64,000 nt of DNA from Microbacterium sp. Root166 (GTDB lineage: Bacteria; Actinomycetota; Actinomycetes; Actinomycetales; Microbacteriaceae). Location of the stretch: positions 853,540-917,539 of the forward strand of contig NZ_LMGL01000001.1 of NCBI RefSeq assembly GCF_001427145.1, given 5' to 3'. The notes beneath the pieces are model-generated. The model made no database searches. It was not told the origin of the DNA and saw only the letters and a program-made list of their open reading frames with translations. The position numbers and the translations under genes are program-made. Positions 58,342 through 64,000 of this stretch are shown piece after piece (within the stretch, counting starts at the first letter, position 1; each line of letters begins with the position of its first letter).

Positions 58342-59082
58342 ATGACCGATGCCGAGCCCCGTGCGGCAACCCGATCGCAGACGGACGTCGTCATCGACGG
58401 CATCAAGAGCATGCTCACCCGCGGCGAGCTGCGTGCGGGTTCGCGACTGCCGATCGAGAAGGATCTCGCGGCGCAGCTCGGGGTGTCGCGCGGGTCGCTG
58501 CGGGAAGGCGTCCGCGCGCTGGCGACCCTCGGCGTGCTCGAGACCCGGCAGGGCGACGGCACGTACGTGACCTCGCTCGATCCCGGCGTGCTGCTCAGCC
58601 CGCTGGGCTTCCTCGCCGACCTTCAGCAGCCGGCGCACGCCGCCGATCTCCTCGCCGTGCGCCGCGTGCTCGAGGCGGAGAGCGTCTCACTGGCGGCGAC
58701 TCGGCTCACCGACGCGGATCTCGGCCGGCTCGAGGACGTGCTGCGGGGAGTGGATGCCCTGCTGGCCAGCGACCCCGATGTCGATCTCGAGCAGTTCGTC
58801 CAGGCCGACACCGACTTCCACGCGATCATCGCGGCGGCCAGCGGCAACCCGGCTCTCGCGGCGATCATCGACAGCCTCGTCGGGCGCACCTTCCGCGCGC
58901 GACTGTGGCGGGCCATCTCCCATCGCGGATCGCTGCTGGAGACGCAGACCGAGCACCGCGCGATCCTCGCAGAGCTCCTGAAGCGCGATCCCGAGAGGGC
59001 GCGCATCCGCATGTCGGTGCACCTGCTCGGGGTCGAGCAGTTCAGCGCCGCGCACGCTGACGAGGACCCGAAGGCCGTCTGA
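58342..59082 (+). CDS. FadR-type GntR-family regulator
   Basis: 246 aa. Winged helix at about 14-75 (GSRLPIEKDLAAQLGVSRGS as HTH) and an FCD ligand domain with the metal residues in ADTDFHAIIAAASGN and LLETQTEHRAILAEL. FCD regulators of sugar-acid loci bind small carboxylates. ATG 58342 is 7 nt after TACACT. It is upstream of, and convergent with, the aldo/keto reductase gene. It probably represses the fucose-like operons from their shared intergenic region. Confidence 0.9.
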   Translation: MTDAEPRAATRSQTDVVIDGIKSMLTRGELRAGSRLPIEKDLAAQLGVSRGSLREGVRALATLGVLETRQGDGTYVTSLDPGVLLSPLGFLADLQQPAHAADLLAVRRVLEAESVSLAATRLTDADLGRLEDVLRGVDALLASDPDVDLEQFVQADTDFHAIIAAASGNPALAAIIDSLVGRTFRARLWRAISHRGSLLETQTEHRAILAELLKRDPERARIRMSVHLLGVEQFSAAHADEDPKAV

Positions 59083-59111
59083 CCTGCGAGCCTGCCCTTC
59101 CTGCGGTCAGG

Positions 59112-60089
59112 CTAAGCGAGCGCGTCGGGGATCAGCCCCGCTGCCGCCAGGTCGCGCCACAGCGCCTCCGGCACGTCGGCGGCTGATCGCTGCGCATTGG
59201 AGTCGATCTGCCCGCGACCACGCGCGCCGAGCACGACCGAGACGACGGTGGGGTGACGGCGGACGTAGGCGATCGCCGCCTCGGGCAGCGTCACGCCGTG
59301 GGCCTCGCAGACGTCGGCGATCGCGTGGGCCCGTGCGAGCATCTCGGGGGGCGCGGGGGCGTAGTCGAAGAGGGCGTCAGCGGCCGGGCGCGGCTTGCCG
59401 AGGAGGCCCGAGTTGTACACGCCCGCCGCAACGATGGAGACGTTCCGCTCCTGCGCGAGCGGCAGGAGCTCGTCCAGCGCCGAGTCGTCGAGCAGCGTGA
59501 AGCGGCCCGCGCACATGAGGATGTCCACGTCCGCACGACGAATCAGTTCTGCAAGGGGAGCGGCGTAGTTCATGCCGGCGCCGACTGCTGAGACGACGCC
59601 CTGCTCGCGCAGCTCGATGAGGGCGCCGATGCCCTCGGTCGAGGCCTGCTCGAAGTGATTCTCGGGGTCGTGCAGGTACAGGATGTCGAATCGGTCGAGC
59701 CCGGTGCGTTCGAGCGAATCCTCGACCGACCGGAGGATGCCGTCGCGACTGAAGTCCCACTGACGCACCAGGTCGGCCGGCACGTCGAAGCCCTCGGTGT
59801 CATGGCCTGCGGCCCCGTCGGGGTCGGGAACGAGCAGTCGTCCGACCTTCGTCGACACCGCGAACGCGTCGCGCGGACGCCCGCGGAGCTGCTCGCCCAG
59901 ACGACGCTCGGACACCCCGACGCCGTAGTGCGGCGCGGTGTCGAAATAGCGGATGCCGCACTCCCACGCGGCGTCGACGGTTTCGACGACCTCCTCCTCC
60001 GTCGTGGTGCGGTAGAGGTTGCCCAGCTGGGCGGCGCCGAGGCCGAGCTCGGTGAGCTCGAGGCCGGTGCGCGTGGTTCGGGTCTGCAT
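59112..60089 (-). CDS. Aldo/keto reductase (L-fucose/D-arabinose dehydrogenase-like)
   Basis: 325 aa TIM barrel. Catalytic set: Asp/Tyr in YFDTAPHYG, Lys in AVSTKVGRL, His in LYLHDPENHFEQA. This branch (LGLGAAQLGNLYR start) includes NAD(P)-dependent L-fucose and D-threo-aldose dehydrogenases, which oxidise the sugar to its lactone. ATG 60089 has GGAGGG. It is divergent from the aldolase operon. Substrate assignment rests on neighbours. Confidence 0.85.
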   Translation of the reverse strand: MQTRTTRTGLELTELGLGAAQLGNLYRTTTEEEVVETVDAAWECGIRYFDTAPHYGVGVSERRLGEQLRGRPRDAFAVSTKVGRLLVPDPDGAAGHDTEGFDVPADLVRQWDFSRDGILRSVEDSLERTGLDRFDILYLHDPENHFEQASTEGIGALIELREQGVVSAVGAGMNYAAPLAELIRRADVDILMCAGRFTLLDDSALDELLPLAQERNVSIVAAGVYNSGLLGKPRPAADALFDYAPAPPEMLARAHAIADVCEAHGVTLPEAAIAYVRRHPTVVSVVLGARGRGQIDSNAQRSAADVPEALWRDLAAAGLIPDALA

Positions 60090-60117
60090 CTCGTTCCCTC
60101 CATCGGGTGCGACGATC

Positions 60118-60280
60118 AGTTTAGACGAGTCATTGGATGAATGGCAGTCCTGAGGGGCCCATCTCTTCAGCAGAGCGCCGGATTCCCCGCCTTCGAGCCC
60201 GCGGGGTTGCCCATTCTTACGGATACCAGGTGAGAAAGGCCCGGTGATGGTGCACAATGGGTTCTGGCTAATTCATCTGA
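60118..60280. promoter_or_regulatory. Divergent promoter region of the fucose-like locus
   Basis: The 213-base gap between the aldo/keto reductase and aldolase genes. For the reductase, minus-strand TAAACT (60123-60118) lies below a TCAT-N3-ATGA dyad (60130-60140). ATTCATC occurs near both promoters (minus strand at 60142-60136, plus strand at 60271-60277), a possible binding element for the FadR-type regulator. Confidence 0.35.
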
Positions 60281-60302
60281 CTTTTGAGATCGAGGCTCCT
60301 CC

Positions 60303-60947
60303 ATGACGGAAACAGTCGACGCGGTCACGCAGATCGGCATCGTGCCGGTGGTCGTCATCGACGACGCCGCCCGTGCCGTGGACCTCGTGCACGCGCTGAT
60401 GGAGGGCGGCATCGCGTGCGCCGAGTTCACGCTGCGCACGCCCGCCGGGCTCGTCGCGCTCGAGGCGGCGGCCGGGGTCCCGGGCTTCACGCCGGGTGCC
60501 GGAACGGTGCTCACCCGCGAGGACGCCCGGGCCGCAACGAGCGCGGGCGCCGCCTTCGCGGTGAGCCCGGGCTATGACGCCGACGTGGCCCGCGCGGTCA
60601 TCGACGGCGGCGCCACCATGGTTCCCGGCGTTGCGACGCCGACCGAGGTCCAGCGTGCGATCGCCGACGGGTTCACCCACGTGAAGGTGTTCCCCGCCGG
60701 GCTCCTGGGCGGGCCCGCGTACCTCGATGCGCTCGCCGGCCCGTTCCCCGGCCTGCGCTTCCTGCCCAGCGGCGGAGTCGGCGAGGCCGATCTCAGCGCG
60801 TACGCCTCGCGCCCGCACGTCTTCGCGGTGAGCGGCAGCTGGATGGTCCCCCGCGACGCGATCGCGAGCGGCGACTTCGAGCTGATCGCCCGTCGCAGCC
60901 GCGCAGCGGCCGACGCTCTGCAGCTCGCCCGCGGGGGTGCACGATGA
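60303..60947 (+). CDS. KDPG/KDPGal-type 2-dehydro-3-deoxy-phosphogluconate aldolase
   Basis: 214 aa TIM barrel. Glu in AEFTLRTP (about residue 42) and the Schiff-base Lys in HVKVFPAG (about 127) are present. It cleaves a 2-keto-3-deoxy-6-phospho sugar acid to pyruvate and a triose phosphate. The ATG has no Shine-Dalgarno. It is coupled by ATGA to a PfkB kinase that would supply its phosphorylated substrate. Confidence 0.9.
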   Translation: MTETVDAVTQIGIVPVVVIDDAARAVDLVHALMEGGIACAEFTLRTPAGLVALEAAAGVPGFTPGAGTVLTREDARAATSAGAAFAVSPGYDADVARAVIDGGATMVPGVATPTEVQRAIADGFTHVKVFPAGLLGGPAYLDALAGPFPGLRFLPSGGVGEADLSAYASRPHVFAVSGSWMVPRDAIASGDFELIARRSRAAADALQLARGGAR

Positions 60948-61885
60948 CCGGCCTCATCACCATCGGCGAGAGCATGGGCCTCATCCGCGGCGACGGCATC
61001 GGCGGCCTCGAGCACCTCAGCGCCGCGCGCGTGGACACCGGCGGCGCCGAGGGCAACGTCGCGATCGGCGTCGCCCGTCTCGGCGGATCGACGACCTGGC
61101 TCGGGCGCGTCGGCGACGACGCTCTGGGCCGCCGGATCGCGGGCGATCTCCGCTCGGAGTCCGTCACCGTGCACGCGGTGGTCGACCCGCGCGCGCCGAC
61201 CGGACTCATGCTGAAGACCAGCCCCCGCGCCGGTACGACCGTCGTGGACTACTACCGGCGGGGCAGCGCAGGCAGCCGCCTCACGCCGGCCGACCTCGAC
61301 GGCGCCGACCTCGAGTCTCACGGCATCCTCCACATCACCGGCATCACCCTCGGCCTCTCGGAGTCGGCCCGTGAGACCGTGTTCGCCGCCGTGGCGCGCG
61401 CTCGCGCCGCCGGGATGCTCGTGTCGTTCGCGATCAACCACCGCTCGCGGATCTGGCACGCCGACGAGGCCCGCGCCCACTACCTGGCCGTCGCCCGCTC
61501 GGCCGACATCGTCTTCGCGAGCGCCGAAGAGGCCGAGCTCCTCGTGTCGGGCGCGACGCCCGCCGACCTCGCGCAGGCGCTCGCCGACCTGGGCCCCGGC
61601 GAAGTCATCGTCACGCTCGGGGCCGAAGGATCGGTCGCCGTGATCGACGGAGAGGCCCACACGGTCGCCGCCGTCCCGATCACCGCGATCGACACCGTCG
61701 GCGCCGGCGACGGATTCGCGGCCGGGTATCTCGCCGACCGGCTGGCCGGAGCATCCGCCGTCGACCGCCTCCGCACCGCCGCCGCCTCCGGCGCGCTCGC
61801 CTGCACGCATCCGGGTGACTGGCAGGGCGCGCCGCGCCGCGCCGACATCGCGGGCCTCACCGCCGGCGACCCCGTCATCCGCTGA
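60944..61885 (+). CDS. PfkB-family sugar kinase (KDG kinase-like)
   Basis: 313 aa ribokinase fold. N-terminal DTGGAEGNVAIGVARLGG (signature 1) and C-terminal DTVGAGDGFAAGYL with the catalytic Asp (near residue 255). It phosphorylates a 2-keto-3-deoxy sugar acid or related ketose. ATG overlaps the aldolase stop. Operon: aldolase, kinase, FAH hydrolase, SDR. Confidence 0.9.
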   Translation: MTGLITIGESMGLIRGDGIGGLEHLSAARVDTGGAEGNVAIGVARLGGSTTWLGRVGDDALGRRIAGDLRSESVTVHAVVDPRAPTGLMLKTSPRAGTTVVDYYRRGSAGSRLTPADLDGADLESHGILHITGITLGLSESARETVFAAVARARAAGMLVSFAINHRSRIWHADEARAHYLAVARSADIVFASAEEAELLVSGATPADLAQALADLGPGEVIVTLGAEGSVAVIDGEAHTVAAVPITAIDTVGAGDGFAAGYLADRLAGASAVDRLRTAAASGALACTHPGDWQGAPRRADIAGLTAGDPVIR

Positions 61886-61914
61886 CCCGAACCACCATCC
61901 TCGAAGGAGACCCC

Positions 61915-62766
61915 ATGACCCTCGGACGCCTCGGCGACGCCGGGAACGAGATTCCCGTCTTGCACTACGACGGCCGCGCCTACGACCTGCGCCCGCTCAC
62001 CGCCGACATCGACGGCGCGTTCCTCGCGTCGGGCGGCGCGGCCTCGGCCCTCGCCGCCCTCAACCGCGGCGACCTGGTGGAGGTTCCGGATGCCGCGGCC
62101 CTGCGCGTCGCGCCCCCGATCGCGTCCCCCGGCAAGATCGTGTGCATCGGCCTCAACTACCGCGACCACGCGGAGGAGACCGGTGCCGCCATCCCGGAAG
62201 AGCCCGTCGTGTTCATGAAGGACCCGAGCACGATCGTGGGCCCCTTCGACGAGGTCTACATCCCGCGCAAGTCCGTCAAGACCGACTGGGAGGTCGAGCT
62301 CGGCGTCGTGATCGGCAAGACCGCCCGGTACCTCTCCTCTCCCGAAGAAGCCGACTCGGTGATCGCCGGCTACGTGCTCTCGCATGATGTGTCGGAGCGC
62401 GAGTTCCAGCTCGAGCGCGGCGGCCAGTGGGACAAGGGCAAGAGCTGCGAGACGTTCAACCCGCTCGGGCCGGTGCTGGTGCCGGCATCCGAGGTGGCCG
62501 ACCCGCAGTCCCTCGGCCTGCGGCTCTGGGTCAACGGCGAGCTGCGTCAGGACGGCAGCACCGCGAACATGATCTTCGACGTCCGCCACGTCATCTGGTA
62601 CCTGTCGCAGTTCATGGTCCTGCGGCCCGGCGACCTCATCAACACCGGCACCCCGGCCGGCGTCGCCCTCGGCATCGAGGGCAACCCGTACCTCCGCGAC
62701 GGCGATGTCGTCGAGCTCGAGATCGACGGCCTCGGTCGCAGCAGCCAGAAGATGGTGCAGGCATGA
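61915..62766 (+). CDS. FAH-family hydrolase (2,4-diketo-3-deoxy-L-fuconate hydrolase-like)
   Basis: 283 aa fumarylacetoacetase fold. Metal ligands are seen in FMKDPSTIVGPFDEV, the SVKTDWEVELGVVIGK segment (Glu/Glu) and YVLSHDVSEREFQLERGGQW (Asp). In the oxidative L-fucose route this family splits 2,4-diketo-3-deoxy-L-fuconate to pyruvate and lactate. ATG 61915 has AAGGAGA. Coupled by ATGA to the SDR. Confidence 0.85.
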   Translation: MTLGRLGDAGNEIPVLHYDGRAYDLRPLTADIDGAFLASGGAASALAALNRGDLVEVPDAAALRVAPPIASPGKIVCIGLNYRDHAEETGAAIPEEPVVFMKDPSTIVGPFDEVYIPRKSVKTDWEVELGVVIGKTARYLSSPEEADSVIAGYVLSHDVSEREFQLERGGQWDKGKSCETFNPLGPVLVPASEVADPQSLGLRLWVNGELRQDGSTANMIFDVRHVIWYLSQFMVLRPGDLINTGTPAGVALGIEGNPYLRDGDVVELEIDGLGRSSQKMVQA

Positions 62767-63515
62767 GCGGCGCGTTCGACGGCCTCACGGTCGCGGTCAC
62801 CGGTGGCGCCTCCGGCATCGGTCTCGCGACCGCCCTGGCGTTCGCCGAGCAGGGCGCGTCGGTCGCCGTGCTCGACATCAATCCGAGCGGCGCCCCCGAG
62901 CCGCTGTTCGGCGTCGTCGCCGATGTGAGCGACCGCGCGTCGGTCACCGCGGCCGTCGAGGCGGTCGTCGCGCGCTTCGGCGGACTCGACATCCTCATCA
63001 ACAACGCGGGCGTCAGCGCGATCGGCACCGTCGAGGAGCAGAGCGACGAGGACTGGGCGCGGGTGCTCGACATCAACGTCACCGGCATCGCACGCACGAG
63101 CAGCGCGGCCCTGCCGCACCTGCGCAAGTCCGGCCACGCCGCCATCGTCAACCTGTGCTCGGTCGCCGCGCTCAACGGCCTGCCGCAGCGCGCGCTGTAC
63201 TCGGCCACCAAGGGCGCCGTGCTCTCGCTGACCTACGCAATGGCCACCGACCACGTGAAGGAGGGCGTGCGGGTCAACGCCGTCAGCCCCGGCACGGTGG
63301 CGACCCCGTTCGTCGACAACTTCCTCAAGAAGTTCGACGACCCGGTCAAGGAGCGCGCCGCACTCGACGCCCGCCAGGCCACGGGACGCATGGTCACGCC
63401 CGAAGAGGTCGCCGGCGCGATCCTCTACCTGGCGCACCCCGCCTCGACCTCGACGACCGGCACGGTGCTCGAGGTCGACGGCGGTCTCACGCACCTGCGC
63501 GTACGCAGCAGCTGA
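62763..63515 (+). CDS. SDR-family dehydrogenase (2-keto-3-deoxy-L-fuconate dehydrogenase-like)
   Basis: 250 aa. NAD(P) motif TGGASGIG (residues 13-20), INNAG, catalytic Ser in VNLCSVAAL and YSATK (about residue 146). Paired with the FAH hydrolase it fits the 4-OH oxidation of a 2-keto-3-deoxy-fuconate-like acid. A hairpin follows at 63532-63574. Confidence 0.88.
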   Translation: MSGAFDGLTVAVTGGASGIGLATALAFAEQGASVAVLDINPSGAPEPLFGVVADVSDRASVTAAVEAVVARFGGLDILINNAGVSAIGTVEEQSDEDWARVLDINVTGIARTSSAALPHLRKSGHAAIVNLCSVAALNGLPQRALYSATKGAVLSLTYAMATDHVKEGVRVNAVSPGTVATPFVDNFLKKFDDPVKERAALDARQATGRMVTPEEVAGAILYLAHPASTSTTGTVLEVDGGLTHLRVRSS

Positions 63516-63531
63516 GACCGCTCCGCAGACG

Positions 63532-63574
63532 AGCGCCCGAGCGGCGAGTCCTCCCCGTCTCGCCCTCGGGCGCT
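63532..63574. terminator. Hairpin after the fucose-like operon
   Basis: AGCGCCCGAG (63532-63541) and CTCGGGCGCT (63565-63574) 17 nt beyond the SDR stop, followed by TCTG. Confidence 0.75.
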
Positions 63575-63595
63575 TCTGCGTCCCCGCGCCGTGGT

Positions 63596-63651
63596 GAACG
63601 GTCGCAACACGCCGCTACCGCCGGACGTTCGACGGCGTGTTGCGTCCGTTC
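63596..63651. repeat. Second inverted repeat in the same gap
   Basis: 19-nt arms with one mismatch (63596-63614 and 63633-63651), 18-nt loop, containing CGCAACACGCCG. It lies 25 nt beyond the isomerase stop and probably terminates that gene. Confidence 0.7.
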
Positions 63652-63675
63652 AGGCGTCGCCGTGGCCGCGTGGGC

Positions 63676-64000
63676 TCAGAGACCCTCGACGCGTCCGACG
63701 ATGTTGACGCGGATGCCGATTCGGTCGAACATCGCGGCCTTCGCGACGAGACCCTTGTCGGCCGTCTCGGCGTCGGGCGCGTAGACGAGCTGCGCGTGGT
63801 TGGCCTTGTGCCGCGCCATGAACTGGTCGCGCGACACGTCGTGGAGCACGACGTGCGCGATCGGCCACTCCGGGTTGGTGGCGTCCTTGCGGCGCTGCGT
63901 CTCCTCTGCCGGGAGCTCGACGACGGTGCCCCGGAAGATGTCGGCCTGCAGGATGCCGTCGGCGATGAAGACGCGCGAGATGACGACCTCGCCCGGCTTC
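63676..64000 (-). CDS. C-terminal part of an L-fucose/L-arabinose isomerase family protein
   Basis: The frame runs off the right edge; 108 codons are visible and end at TGA 63676. The sequence contains ARHKANHAQLVYAPDAETAD followed by KAAMFDRIGIRVN, the end pattern of fucose-isomerase-like proteins (inference from family memory). Convergent with the fucose-like operon and separated from it by two hairpins. Confidence 0.65.
   Translation of the reverse strand, partial: KPGEVVISRVFIADGILQADIFRGTVVELPAEETQRRKDATNPEWPIAHVVLHDVSRDQFMARHKANHAQLVYAPDAETADKGLVAKAAMFDRIGIRVNIVGRVEGL

Overview
The window is high-GC actinobacterial chromosome, best matched to a Microbacterium-like member of the Microbacteriaceae. 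The basis is GC-rich third codon positions, many ATGA/GTGA stop-start overlaps, many promoters with a TAnnnT box only 6-7 nt before the start codon (leaderless mRNAs), HspR-type and MntR-type operators, and the very frequent heptamer GGATGCC/GGCATCC inside genes. No tRNA, rRNA, CRISPR array, prophage or insertion sequence is visible. Genes are dense and no gene-free stretch exceeds 300 bases; the longest (about 205-245 bases, at 9836-10077, 32347-32554, 23675-23881 and 60090-60302) hold promoters, operators or hairpins.

Layout, left to right. 1-2618: a small divergent cluster of a divergent pterin-synthase homologue, a dehydrogenase apparently lacking zinc ligands, a CDP-alcohol phosphatidyltransferase and a membrane protein. 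2615-9835: a serine-hydrolase homologue lacking its nucleophile, an M13 peptidase, a MATE exporter, an RNA methyltransferase, and the manganese pair mntH-mntR with a double operator. 10078-18393: a secreted Ig-like protein, a HAD phosphatase, pyrE, a D,D-carboxypeptidase, exonuclease III and an LPxTG-anchored protein. 18509-25869: a redox/xenobiotic-looking island (VOC-HxlR-DHFR operon, two FMN reductase paralogues, a NarL-type two-component system and an ABC-2 exporter) in which the two-component system and the exporter share a promoter-operator design. 25962-29257: a thiolase, then a regulator divergent from an MFS exporter with twin operators. 29332-33394: a type III PKS, methyltransferase and FAD monooxygenase operon facing a UbiA prenyltransferase. 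33442-35646: an N-domain-less ClpB under a HAIR operator. 35757-43329: an AraC regulator, aldose epimerase, large DUF5107-TPR protein, SulP transporter and GlxA-type regulator. 43428-47584: a 40-residue protein, two GT4 glycosyltransferases, a hypothetical protein and an F420-type oxidoreductase.

47590-54864 is the most system-like part. A MalT-like LuxR regulator (863 aa) sits among four transcription units: small ACT-like protein plus cardiolipin synthase; an AI-2E-family membrane protein; a second small ACT-like protein; and a SHOCT/DUF6325/SHOCT operon. Each unit carries the same dyad TCAYCC-N5-GGGTGA at 22-23 nt from its -10 box. This looks like a self-contained membrane-envelope regulon. 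A potassium channel, a second AI-2E protein and a DUF2252 protein follow.

58342-64000 is a deoxysugar (L-fucose-like) catabolic locus: a FadR-type regulator, aldo/keto reductase, KDPG-type aldolase, PfkB kinase, FAH-family hydrolase, SDR dehydrogenase and the C-terminus of a fucose/arabinose isomerase. It mixes parts of oxidative and isomerase routes.
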